A stretch of DNA of 64,000 nt from Strigamia acuminata (taxonomy: Eukaryota > Arthropoda > Chilopoda > Geophilomorpha > Linotaeniidae): the NCBI GenBank assembly GCA_949358305.1, contig OX442324.1:6019575-6083574 (forward strand), given 5' to 3'. The position numbers and the translations under genes were made by a program. The notes beneath the pieces were generated by a model that was not told the origin of the DNA, ran no database searches, and was given only the letters and a program-made list of their open reading frames with translations. Of this stretch, positions 11,270 to 25,500 are shown piece by piece (the stretch's first letter is position 1; the number at the start of each line of letters is the position of its first letter).

Positions 11270-14200
11270 ATGGCGCTTCAGGTGCAACTTGAAGAACAGG
11301 GATGGTAGTGAAAATTAATTTATTTCTCAAATACTATGTTTTATTATACCACTAATCGATCAAATTAATATTGTTTAAAATTGGTTTCTTTAATATTTAT
11401 CATTTTATGTTCATTCTTTGTAATTTCGAATGCATTGTGCATGAACCTTCTGAAAGGTTTTTGATCGCTTTCTTAGGCCGCGCTCGTGCAAATGTAAATA
11501 GAATTAGGAACACGCTCACGTTCTTTTTTTTTTTTCAGGCATTTAACGGAAGAAACAATAACTGAATTGTGCGAAGGCGAAAAACAACCTACCGTTGCTG
11601 AAATTACTAAGAAAGCTTTAGATGTAAGTCATTTCATTTGAACAAACTCAAATTAAATGATACCGGTAACTATACTTTTCTTTCAACAGTTGGATTTACG
11701 AGATATCGGTGCAAAATTTTTACCAGACGATATCAATAAAGGAAAAATTGAAAGTGTATGTATCAGCTTTGTTCTTGATTTTTTGATTTTTTTTAATATA
11801 TATATATTTTTTTTAATATACATATATTTTTAAAAAATATTTACTTATAGATATCTGGTAACTGCATTCTTCAAATCCAGAAAATTCGAAATGTAGCCGC
11901 ACCGAAAGCGAACGAGGAGTCTAGTGTGGCACCACGTTTATTAAAATTACAGTTAACAGATGGTCACGTAAATTGCAGCGCTTTAGAATTGGAACGTTTA
12001 AATCGTTTGAGGTTGATTGCTTTTTTGAATAATAAACTTTTTTGGGAGGGACGCTACAATGTCAATAAATATTCCACAGCCTCGATACCCCACCTGGAAC
12101 CAAAATCAATGTGAAAAATGACAATATCACTCTGCAGCAAGGATTTATCATTCTAAACAACAGCAGTTTAGAAGTCTTAGGTGGTAAAGTCGAACCTTTA
12201 ATCGAGAAATGGGAAGTTAACAGGGTAAAAATTGTTATTCGTGAATAAGCTCAATTACTCACATCGTTTTAATACGCAATTAGAGCTTAGCTAAGCACAC
12301 CCGTAATAGTTTTGGACAGGAAGGAGGACCGCCACTGTGGGTTCCTTTTGGACAAAAAATATCAGCCGGTGGAAGTAACGTGAATCTCACAGGTGATTTT
12401 TTTTCTAGCTTTTAAGATGGAAAGAAATGATGTTTACTTTTTTATTTTTTATTTACAGGAAATATAAAATCATTAGAAAACTCAAAAGAAGGAAAAGAGA
12501 ACGATGAGTTTGAAAAACAAAGACAGGCAACTATTGCTGAGGCAGCTAAAGCTAAAGAAGGCAATAGAAAAGTGTTCGGTGGTGGCAAACAGGTAAAAAA
12601 AATTAATATTTTTAAATGTTTGTTTAAATTCTTGATATTATTCATTATTGATATATTCAGTTGATGGATAAAGATATTGCTCAAATTATGAATTTGGGTT
12701 ACGCAGCGGATCAAGCATTTTTTGCGCTAAAAAACAATAAAATGAATTTGGAACTGGCAATTAAATATCTTAAAGAAGGTAGACAACCAAATAGGCGACA
12801 GCCAAAAAATGAGAGAGGTAAATTTTTATCTGTTTATTGCATTTTTATTTGATCGTAAACTTTATAAAATTTTATTGCAGGCAAAAAAGAAACCGACGAT
12901 GAACCATCAGCTCAAAGTCGACCTTCAGGCCCATCCACACTATTTGATTTTTTAGAATCAAAAATTTCACTACCAGCTGGTGGTAACGTAGTGTCTATAC
13001 AGGTTTCTAAATCACAAACTAATTTGTGTCACTTGCAGAAGCTAAAACGGAAAAAGATAATACAAAAACATCTCCCGATTTACAAAAGTCGGACATGTGC
13101 GATGTACGTGCAAACAGGGGAAGAGGCGATAATAAGTTCAATCAGCCGATGAGAGACAATCGTCGACAAGAACCATACTTTCAAGGACAGCAGCAACGGC
13201 CGCGAATCGGAGGGCCTTATCAGAAACCGCAAAGGGGTGGCCGAGGAGGTGGAGGAGGAGGAGGTGGCGGTGGCCACGACAAACCAAATTTTCCAAACAA
13301 TCGAAATTTTCCTGGGAAATACTCGGACGATGATCGTCGAAGAAACGAATCTCAAGACCAAATGCGCAGACGGAATAATGTTCCAATGTTTCAATTGCAC
13401 GAGGGGAATTTTCCACCGCCACGTCAGAACATGGAGAAAAGAAACGGACCGGACCAAGGCCAGGGCCAGGGTCAGGGACAAGGCCAGGGACAGGGACAGG
13501 GACAAAGCCAGGGCCAGGGCGAAGGTCAGGGCCAAGGCCAAGCACAGGTCCAAGGACAGGGCCACGGCCAGGGCCAGGGACAGGGACACAGATTTAATTC
13601 AGAGCGACTGGCAGGAGGCAGCATGCCGCCGAACGCGGCCCGACAAGGGAACCAAGTTCGAGAACGACCACAACTTAATCGGGGAGGGAAAAGCCAGAAT
13701 AATCACGGCGGCAATTACTTTAATAATACAATGCGAATAACTTGGAAACAAGGAGACAAGTGCCTAGCAAAATATTGGGAAGACAACAAAGTAAGTGATT
13801 TGAGTTTTGAATTGATATCGAGTGTGCAATCGATTAATTTTGATTTGTTAATTAGTTTTATAGAGCCGTCGTTCATGCACCTGCTGCTAACGGTGCAACT
13901 TGCGTCGTGCGATTTCTTGATTACGGCAATTACGAAGAAGTACTGGTTGAAGACATGAACCCAATCTCAGAAAAAGTGATTTCTTTTTAAATAAATGAAC
14001 GAACGAATGGATAAAATAAATAAATGTTGAATTTGATATTTATTTTTTTTATCTTTGAATTTAGGATATTGCCTCGCCGATGTTTGACGGCTTATCTGCT
14101 AACTTCGTAAACGGTGCCTTCTCTTCTCCATCGTTGCCTGCTTTTGCTAACAACGGCATGATTTCTAATCATTTTAGTGGGACGTTGGAATTTCGGCGGG

Positions 14201-14292
14201 GCGGGGACCGGCCATACATAAATGACAGAAATCGATCACGACAAGCTAAACCCTCGCAGCAGATTTACGTTCCCCCTGCGCAAAGACAATAA
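11270..14292 (+). CDS. TDRD3: TDRD3, tudor domain-containing protein 3
   Basis: Twelve exons: 11270-11304, 11539-11623, 11690-11755, 11851-12011, 12080-12224, 12284-12392, 12459-12592, 12661-12817, 12881-12982, 13039-13790, 13856-13975, 14065-14292. They give about 697 aa. Order: OB-fold/DUF1767 region (to about 240) with TPPGTK and EKWEVNRSLAKH blocks, UBA domain (about 246-290, IMNLGYAADQAF), FDFLESKIS, a long RG/GQ-rich region, tudor domain (about 568-620, CLAKYWEDNKFYRAV and FLDYGNYEEV), and the C-terminal LEFRRGGD..IYVPPA motif that in the human protein binds the exon junction complex. TDRD3 reads asymmetric dimethylarginine and works with topoisomerase 3-beta on mRNAs and R-loops. Tudor aromatic residues are intact. 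The fourth intron uses a GTTGAT donor. A GQ-encoding minisatellite lies inside exon 10. Confidence 0.96.
13455..13587 (+). repeat. in-frame CAGGG(C/A) minisatellite encoding a Gln-Gly run
   Basis: Within TDRD3 exon 10, near-perfect hexamers of the form cagggc/caggga repeat about 20 times and encode alternating Gln-Gly with occasional Ser, Glu, Ala, Val and His. The repeat is in frame and likely length-variable. It sits in the disordered, arginine/glycine-rich region just before the tudor domain. Confidence 0.9.
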
Positions 14293-14689
14293 TTTTTTTT
14301 ATAGGGTTTTTAAGTAATTGGTAGCAAAAAATACCTTGTAATACGGTTTGGTAGTTTTGTTGATAAAAACCTTTAGAAAAATGGTTATTTATGAATGTAT
14401 CTAACTTATCATCTGGGATTTACCTTCTACTGGAAAAAAATGAGCATGCATTATATTTAAACTTTTTTATTCATTGTTTAATTGAATGAATATGTGAGTA
14501 CGGTATACATCTCATTTGATATACTTTACAATTTTACTTGGTGGAGTGAAAAAAAAATTGCAGCTTATCGTAATGACAATTGCTAACATAGTTTTATTGA
14601 CACACAAATTTGATGGAAAACAAAAATTGAATCGTAGCTACCAAATACAATCCTGAATTTATTAACGACCCGTCTGCAAAGCAAAATGT
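14293..14689. other. convergent 3' intergenic, TDRD3 / HHIP-like
   Basis: About 400 bp between the two stop codons. It holds both 3' UTRs and AT-rich DNA. No repeats or RNA genes were recognised. Confidence 0.45.
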
Positions 14690-16697
14690 TCAAGTAAATT
14701 GTCCATTTGTCAATATCGAAACACTTTTCTTACCACAAGAAACATTTTCATTATCAGGATCGACTAATTTGTAGATGATGCCTTTTAACTTATTGTCTTT
14801 TGCCTTTGCCCTTGTTAGAACGTAAACATTTTCTATGTGTAAAAAAAAAAATATTTAAATAATTAAAAGTTGAAATATCAGTGGCTATTGTCGTTTTATT
14901 TACGTAAATAGTCTTCTCCGAACGAAAGAATCACATGCTTAGTAGTTTTCAATTCGCAATTGCAACACAAGTTTAGTTTCTCACTTTTCCACTTTTTTGG
15001 TTCGTTTTCGTACAAAGTGTGGAGTGATCCATTCACGTAATCGCCGTACAAAAAACTATTCTTTAAACGCGGAAAATCATTTTCCGTATAAAATATGCCT
15101 CCAATCACAGCTGATGGAACCTTTTCTCCATGAATGTGGATTGGATCCTTGTTTTTTGAGTTCAATTCTGAAATAATAATAATAATACAATAATAATAAA
15201 TAAATAAATAAATACATGTTTAATACTCAACACAAAAATTGAGGGGGTACCCCACACACAAAACAAGACAAGAAAATAAAACAATACAAAATTAAGAAGC
15301 ATTCTCAAGAATACTAATAATACTAATAATAATACATGTAATATAAAAAACAATATCGGATTTAAAAAGTCTAAATTTTGCGTTTACCTCGATGCCAACG
15401 GCTTATGGTTATTCTGTCCTCGTTTTGTGCGCCAACATCACCGCAGATAATTCCTTCTGAAGCTAGAATTTTAATTAGTGCATATATGTACGTGTATAGA
15501 TTCCAATTTTATTTACCAATACCACACCGCCAAGGATTTTCGAAGCCACTCGCAAAAATTTCCATACCATTGTTTTTATTTACGACATTGGTTCGTAGAA
15601 TTTTTCCTAGTTTTGATGTGCTGTGATAAAAGAATTTTAGTGATGAACTATCATTTTTATTGTTTCATTCTTAGCACGTACTTCAGGAACGATTCGTTTC
15701 TCATTCCGCTGTCACCCACAGTAATATACAAATTGTCTTCTTTGTCAAAAAATAATTGCCCGCCATTATAAACATCTGACGGTTGACTTATGTTTAAAAT
15801 AATTTTATCCTCAGTAACCTGTCGCAGAATAAAGGGAAAATAGTTTTTTATTACACTAATTATTTCATTTTTTATTTCATACACTTTGTTATGGTGTAAA
15901 AGTAGCAATTGTGCACTTTATTGAGCTGCAACTGGACATAAACTTTGTTTTACGGAATCGTAAACATGCTGCTTTAAGTGCATACAAATTGAAATTGAAA
16001 TGAAACAGCTGGTTGTAATGTTTAACTTGTCCTCTCCGATGTTAAAAATTAATCAGGCAGAAGTAGGGCGAGCTTTGGTGGGCTTTTAGGTGTGCGTGGT
16101 TGCTAAGCAGCGAATGCGATTCAGAGAATCTCTCAACGAATTTGTCATGCAGAGAAGCCGAGAGAAGCGGCTTTCATCAATCAATGCGAATTTGCAAACT
16201 CGCACAAAACAGCGACATTTTTTAAATTTGATATTTATAACGGCAATAAACTGTATTTGTATTAATTTTACCTTTCCTAAGGATGAAATTGTGAAACGAC
16301 TCGCGATGCTCCTGTGGTCTTCGGAGATGTCCAGTTTTGGCGCACTGTAGTACAAGTAAAATGAATTGCAGTTTGGTAAGCATTTTGGATTAACAGCTAA
16401 TCCCAGTAGTCCGCGTTGTTCAGGATTGTGATCATCACGCTTTGAAAAATCGTGGACTACTTTGTCAGTCATATTCAAAAGTTGATGCACTGACTTGTCA
16501 TTTGGATTGTAAAGCAAAACCGTTCCCATTTGTTCAATGATAAGAAAACTATTTTTGTTGAGCGAGGTTAAAGCCACTGGATTTTTTAGATCGCCAAGAA
16601 ATTTTTCACACGAAATACATGACTTTGATCGGTCTAGTGGCACGGAAATTTGAAAAAAAGCGACCAGAATGAGTGTTGTGGCGATTAGTTTTGTCAT
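14690..16697 (-). CDS. short secreted HHIP-like / glucose-sorbosone dehydrogenase-fold protein
   Basis: Six minus-strand exons in coding order: 16272-16697, 15682-15818, 15517-15620, 15388-15456, 14904-15167, 14690-14832. They give about 380 aa. The start at 16697 is chosen because it gives a signal peptide (MTKLIATTLILVAFFQIS); an in-frame ATG at 16790 would hide it. Family motifs follow the beta-propeller of HHIP-like proteins: EQRGLLGLAVNPKC, NGGQLFF..LYITVGDSG, LGKILR, FENPWRCG, GDVGAQNEDRI, VIGGIFY, LYGDYVNGSLHTL, ILSFGEDYL. Human HHIPL1 is about 780 aa, so this version lacks extra domains and has a shortened propeller; the usual GNYGW stretch is not visible. The ligand is unknown. The last exon reads through to TGA at 14690; a donor at TGTG/GTAAGA could lead to an alternative 3' exon. 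Confidence 0.8.
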
Positions 16698-16746
16698 CTT
16701 TGGATGCGATTGCTTTAAAAGTTTCGAAAAAGCGCGTTTTTTATAT

Positions 16747-17229
16747 ATGCAAGCCGGGTATGGTAAACCAACGGCACATAAATCTTTCATGTATTATTTA
16801 TCTTAATCAAAAATGATTTTTGTTTGATGAAATTTTTTTGTACCATTCTAATTATAGTATTGTTTTTTTTTTTTAAATTAAAAATAAATTTTAAGGATTA
16901 TTTATTAAATATTTCAGTTCCATACTTTTGCTGTTTTTGTTTGATCATGCTACCATACAGACGCTAGCCTGTTGCCAAGTGACAACCAATGCAAGCCGGG
17001 TATGGTAAACCAACTGTACCTAAATCTTTCATGTATTATTTATCTTAATCAAAAATGATTTTTATTTGATTAAATTTTTTTGTATAATTTGAATTATAGT
17101 ATTGTTTATTTTTTTAATTAAAAATAAATTTTTAGGATTATTTATTAAATATTTCAATTCCATACTTTTGCTATGTTTGTCCGATTATGCTATCATACCG
17201 ACGCTAAGCTGTTGCCAAGTTGACAACCA
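16747..17229. repeat. direct tandem duplication of 242 bp between two divergent genes
   Basis: Copy 1 spans 16747-16988 and copy 2 spans 16989-17229. Both begin atgcaagccgggtatggtaa and end gttgccaagt(t)gacaacca, and are roughly 90% alike by eye. The duplication occupies the interval between the HHIP-like start (16697, minus) and the CKAP2-like start (17374, plus), so both genes may have gained a second copy of promoter or 5' UTR sequence. Confidence 0.92.
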
Positions 17230-17373
17230 ATCGCAAACGTATAACGTTTCGGGTTTTCAACCAACGACAGACTTTCTCTCCTCTTTTAAAAAGAAATCCA
17301 GCTGCCCGCCATTGAACGAGATATCTGAACCACAAGTCGGAGCCGAATTTCTGCTTTCGACGCTGTTTACGAA

Positions 17374-18864
17374 ATGGATCAAAACAAGCAGCCCGTTGCT
17401 CGTGCTCAGAGTTTATCATCAGCCAGTGAGTGACTTATTTTATTTCAAAAAGGTATTTAAAGCGCTAATTAATTGAAATTTTACTAAATTAGAGCCTGTG
17501 GATCCATTACGAGAGAAGTTGAAAGCCTGGCAAGCGTCTCACGGCCGTTCTAAAGAAAATCAGCTTCCGTGGCAACCTCGCTTCAGGAGAGTTGTAAATG
17601 AAATTGATGGAACGACCGCTTCAAAACAGGAGAAAAATCAACGGTTACCGCCCAAACCGCCATCAAGACCGAGTAAAAGCTGCGAACAACAACCGAAAAC
17701 TCCGAGCAAACGAACAGTTTTAACGAGCCAAGAAAATAAGCCGCATGTAGCTAAGCAAGAGGATGAAAGAAGGTATGTTTGTTGATTTATAAAAATTAAA
17801 CAAAAATTCTAATCATTGTTTTTTATTTTGCATTTCAGGCGTAAATTAGAAAATTGGAAAAAAATGAAACTGGAGAAAAACGTTGACCAAATTAAGAACA
17901 AAATTCCTCGCCCGGCTGCTGCACCAGATCTAACTCGAAAACCATCCATTAATTTTGTAGAACGGAACAAAATCCTCGCGGGTAAAAGAAATACAATGGA
18001 TCCGATTGCTAGAAAAACAATGAATCCGATGGCTAGAAAAACATTGGAACCGATTGCTAGAAAAACAGTGGATCCGATTGCTAGAAGAAATACTGTCGCC
18101 GATTTGCATTTAAAAATCAGGCGATCATCGTTAGAGAAAGTCAGGCGTCATTCGAACAGAAGAAGTAGCAATTATTACTGTTTAAAACCGGAAGTTTCAC
18201 GAAAATTAGCAAACCGTGTGAAAAATGTAAGCGCAGCGGCGGAAACGAGTAAACTGGACGATGAATTGGCAATTGAAGGAGTCTTGGAGGACACAATAGC
18301 CACCGGATTCCCCGCTAGACGAGAAAGTGCGATGAATCATCAACGTGTAACAGGTTCTCCCGAATTCAAGGAAGAAAATGTTCCACAGTCGCTTAAAAGT
18401 GGCAGAAGACGGGAGCTTGGTGAAAATATTAGGGCCGCCGTTAATTATTTTAGCACGCCGATGGCCGATAGGGAGGTGAACAGAAAAACATAGAAATTAA
18501 TTATTTTTAATGTAAATTAACCAAAATTTCTTTTAGCCGCTGAAACTGAAACCAACGACCAGTAATTTTTTTCACGACAACTTCAACACGCAATTTTTGC
18601 TTTCGCCCGTCAAACAGTAAGTAAACAATAAGTTTTATTGAAATATTGAAATATTGACACGTTGCTTTTAGTTTTTCACAACACAATTTATATTCCCTGA
18701 CTCCTGTCCGCCGTTCTGCTCGATTATCCGCAGCTTGTAATAGCCATGATGTGTTCGATTTGGATAAAATTCCGTCGAATCTTTTGTCGAGCGCCCTCTT
18801 TCGAGAAAACCCGGCACTAGGTTGCCTGATGGAAGACAGAGACAGTGGTGATGACTGCATTTAA
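17374..18864 (+). CDS. basic, disordered CKAP2-like protein (possible mitotic spindle protein)
   Basis: Five exons: 17374-17425, 17493-17772, 17839-18475, 18537-18616, 18672-18864, all in phase, giving about 413 aa. The protein is Lys/Arg/Ser/Pro-rich with no membrane or enzymatic motif. Near the N-terminus PLREKLKAWQASHGRSKE resembles the short helix near the start of CKAP2/CKAP2L. The C-terminus has NLYSLTPVRRSARLS, a basic motif like those in spindle-associated proteins. The middle has four tandem copies of a nine-residue unit (MDPIARKT type). CKAP2 proteins bind microtubules and are regulated in mitosis. The match is weak, so treat this as a hypothesis. Other basic microtubule or chromatin proteins are possible. 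It ends in an acidic DRDSGDDCI and TAA. Confidence 0.55.
17989..18094 (+). repeat. four in-frame 27-bp tandem repeats
   Basis: The unit (a)caatggatccgattgctaga repeats four times with point changes and encodes T-(M/L/V)-(D/N/E)-P-(I/M)-A-R-K. Each copy carries an Arg-Lys end, giving an array of evenly spaced basic sites in the CKAP2-like protein. Confidence 0.9.
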
Positions 18865-20087
18865 AATGGCAAATTGTTTTTCCAATTATTTTCTCTTGCA
18901 AGCTATTTTCCTGTTTTTTTTTTTAAACGATTTATGAAATTGTGGTAAACTGTATTTTAATTGCATCCAATGAAATGGAAATATCCTTGATTATATAACA
19001 CATTATTGCTATTACTTAACACTCGGGGAGTATAATTCCAGGCTTTTTTTTAAATTTTATTTTGTAATTTTGTAATTTTGTAATTTGTATATAAAAGATT
19101 TTGACTAGTAGGTGTGACTGTGATTGTTTGCCCACTTATTTCGAACCACATGACTTTTCAAGGTCTGATGTATGAAAAGGCGTGGTGGTTGTTATTACCA
19201 ATGTAGCGGTGTGTCGGCGTGTCCGCCGCACTAGAAACTAGTTTCACGTGGCTCGCTGTGGCGTAATAGTTGGCAAGGTCAAGGACAATCCCTGGCTAAA
19301 TGCCAGCCGTTGTTTTCTCCGTTAAGGAGTGGCCGTAACGAGTCAAGTGTCTTATTGCACGTCATTCGACACGTGTGTGAAGGGAATCACTCCGTTGACG
19401 GCATTGCTTGTCAAATTTGTTTTTGTATGCTGCCTTGCAACGTTTGTTATAATAAATAAAAAAAATAAAAATAAAATAACCGGAAAGTAGTGCCAAGGTC
19501 AGCCAGCAGCTGCACGCAGCTTCCTGGATGGTTACTTTATTTTATCAGATTAGATGATGAATTAATATAAATAAATCCCTATACGCAAGTGATTGGAATC
19601 GTTTGTTTATTTGTCTTTTTTATATTAATTTTTTATTTCTTATTTTTAATCATTCGATGACGTAATTATTTACAATAAAGTGGCAGATAAAAGAAAATAT
19701 TCGTATACCAAAATGATTACGGGAGGGAAGGAACGCGGACGTGGAGTTTAGTAAGGCGTGGGATGAGGAATTTTCGTGGATTATGTTGCAAAATAATAAA
19801 CTATATTTTATTTGATAATATTTATCTATACTTTGTAAGATTGAGTGATTTGTTTACAACCAAGAATTTATGTACTTTCAGGAGAAATAATTTGTTTTAA
19901 TACGAAATATATATATATATATATATAAACTGTGCTTATTATATAATATGATAAAATGTTTAAATGGACGGCAGTTTTTTTTTTTTTTAATTTTAAATTT
20001 TTAAATTTTTATTTATTATAAAAATAGTGACCATAGTGGTTGGTATACGACATGATTCGTTGTTTTCTTTTTTTTTTCTTTTGGTGC
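18865..20087. promoter_or_regulatory. ovo 3' flank, possible regulatory DNA
   Basis: 1.2 kb without genes. It includes two CACGTG E-boxes (19245-19250, 19370-19375), two AAGGTCA nuclear-receptor half-sites (AGGTCA 19276-19281 and 19496-19501), a short (ttttgtaa) run near 19065-19090 and an (AT)n microsatellite near 19908-19927. The regulatory role is inferred. Confidence 0.4.
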
Positions 20088-22510
<2,423 letters not shown>

Positions 22511-25500
22511 GTCGAGCAAGAGAGGGACTGGAAGGCAGCTCAGGTAAAAGTGAAGTTGATGGTGAGGGTTCGGTGAAGAGGAATTAAATGGGACGCACCC
22601 GTCGACCAATGGTTGCTCAGACCTGGATTGTCAAGTGTGTCAGTAGCGAGTCGGTCAGTGGCAAGGCCCGGATCCAGGCCACGCGGCCCACAGAGAAAGT
22701 GAAGAGGCGGAGCTGCCCTTGAATTTGGGTGCCTCTAGCGGCACTGCGGACAACTAACGCAACAAAAACAGCCCCAGGCTTGAATGAGATACAGTGAAAA
22801 CGCACAGTAACTGAGGAAGAGAATGGAACGGCTAAATAAATTGATAGAAAAAAAGAAAAAGAAATAATAATCATAATAATAATGCAGTACCCAATACATA
22901 CATATACATGTTCCGTTTTTCATTTTTTTTTTATATTTCCATTACACGTGGGATTATTGAACATAGAAGCGAAATTTATGTAACTATTTCAAAGAAAGGT
23001 TCTATTCATGAATAAATAAAGTTTAGTTGTTTTCATTTTATATTAAATAAAGAGTTATTGCCATTTATAATTTTTATAGACACAGCTTGAAAGCGAAAGG
23101 GTTGATGACGACGGGTCAAGGGCGAGCAAGTGTCCAGGTGTTATTGAGGATCATAGCTTTGGAGAAATTAAACTTTTTTTAATTTTAATAATAACCCATT
23201 TTTTATGTAAAGAAAGTTATTAATGGAAAAAAAATGTAGGAGTTATTTTACTATTTTGATTACATCACATCTGGACATTGGAGCATCGTCTGTTGTTATG
23301 CGCCTAATGAGTCTGAATGCAAAGAGACACGACCCTTTGGTCACTGCCCTATAAAGAATTAGGAGGCGGCTGTGGCAGGTGAGAGAAGGAGAAATCGCAG
23401 GAAACGTTTATGTCACCTGCCAGATGCATCTTCGGAGCCAACGACCGCCGACTAATGGAGTGGACGAAAAAAATTTTTACTACACAAAAGACGTCGTAAA
23501 ACTAAATTATTCGACTGCATTAGTTTTTTTTTTTAGTTTTTTTTTATTGTAATTTTCTTTTTCTTATTGTAAGTATGGGCTGAGGGCTGTGATGTATATG
23601 GGTGAGCTAAAGTTGGAAGTTGTTTACGTGTTTTTAACCCTTTCTTTCCATTTTTAGGTCTGGAAACCTGTGGATACGAGGGGAGAGATGACGAATAGGG
23701 GTGGGATATGGGCCAGGAGGTTGTTCACCCGCTGTGGGCCACTCACGTCAAGGTGAAATGTGGCCTTAGGCATCAGTTTTCTTACCAGTTAACAACGGGA
23801 TTTTTTTTTTTTTTACATAAATGCAGTTTGATAATACTGTATAATAATGTTTTTGGAAAATATTTAGCGATATGTTGATAGAAAAATTGATTTTCGTTAA
23901 TTTTCTTGTCCAGAAAGCAGAAAAATAAATAATTTTCGTTAATTTTTTTGTCCAGAAAGCTCCAAAATTGATTGCGGTATTTTAGAAACACACGAAAATA
24001 GAAAACGCATGAAAAATAAAATTTTCACGTGCTGGAGAACGGAAACGACTAATGACATGAGTTACAGTTGGATTTGTGTGAATTCTGTAGTGTGTCCACC
24101 AAAAAAGGTCGACAACATTATAAGGAGGGGCATTAAGTTTCACGCTCGGCCACATTGCTTTTCCGCCGTGTTTTCATTTCCATTCTTTCCATCCCTTGGT
24201 CCATCACTCGTTTCCTGGATGCACCCCACCATCCATCCACCCACACAGTCATACCACCCTTCACTTCTTTGCCATGTGTCACGTGAACAGCGGCTTCAGC
24301 GGCGGGAAAAAATTAATAATAAAAAACCAAACAGAAAAGAAAAAAGAAAAAAAGAAAAAAAAACGAGCAAAAAGCAAGAGTGAAGCGCACGCTTTTCCTG
24401 CCCTCGGCCAGTGACTTGTCGAGGTCATTGATTTCTCGCCTGCTGGACCATGTCTTGATGCCGCAGATGGGAAATAAAAGGCAAGAAAGGCTTGTCAGGT
24501 GCATATAGACGAAGAAAACATCTTTGAATAAGCAAAAAGAGGACTTTGGCCCTTCCCTTTCTCAATTCTTTCCCCGTCATCCATCAACAATTCCGTGTCT
24601 TAGCGAAGCGTGTGCTTTTTGCCTTCCGACTTTTCTTTTCTTTCATTTCTTTTCCCTTCTGTCGTAAGGTGTTGAGAGTGAAATGAGGAGGCGAATGGCC
24701 TCTTTTTTCTTTTTTTTTTCAGGGGCAAGGGCCGTATCGCAGGGCTAGGCTTTGGTGACAGCACATAGGAGAAAGTGAATCGCCTCCCCCTGGAAAGGGG
24801 AAGGAAGGAAGGGAGCAAGAGCCGCTCCCGCACGAGATAATGACCTTGGTAGGTTCAATGTTCACGTGCGCACACGGCCGTTGATCCCCCTCCCCCCGCA
24901 CCACATTCCGACACGCTGATGATCTCTTCCTCAGCACGTGATGCGCGAATCCCTCTTCCCTTCGGGAGGAATGAACTAACAACACCCACGACGACAACAA
25001 CAGGTGGATGCACAGTATTATTCCAACGTTAATTATTAATGAAATTGAACGGTCATTGGTGGCGAAAATATTGAGAGGAAATAAAAAATTTCTTTTACCG
25101 ACGCCAAGTTTACGTTTTGCCAATTGGTAACCGTTTAGAGATGTTCCTGCAATTATCAATGATTATTGGTTAGCTGCTTGAATAATGCTCAACTTCCTGT
25201 GCCGATTTAATTAATGCGAAAAACCAATAAGTTTTCGACTGAAACTACTCGATATAAAAACGAGATATTATAATATGGTTGCAGACAAATGATTTTTATG
25301 GATAGTAATAGAAAAATTCATGCACGAGAACGCGTTCTAATAACATGGTTTAAGATCAAACGTATTTTTCTTCGTGGTTGTAGACGCGAGTATTCTTCTT
25401 TCACCCATGACCTCTTGCAGTTTTGCCTTGGCCTATTTGCGCAGAAAGAGGCGTCGCAGTCAGTCGCAGTCCCGGTTTCCTCTTCTTTCTAAATCGTTAA

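Noticed and set aside
13080-13740. Long open frames overlapping TDRD3 exon 10 in other frames on both strands
   Set aside because: They arise from the low-complexity CAGGG repeats. Only the frame continuous with the UBA and tudor exons fits the family.
16698-16790. Longer N-terminus for the HHIP-like protein from an ATG at 16790
   Set aside because: It would place 31 residues before the signal peptide and start inside the tandem duplication. The ATG at 16697 gives a proper secretion signal.
24719-25159. Minus-strand open frame of 146 codons upstream of ovo
   Set aside because: No family similarity, no start context or splice continuity, and odd composition. It is compatible with chance in a GC-richer region.
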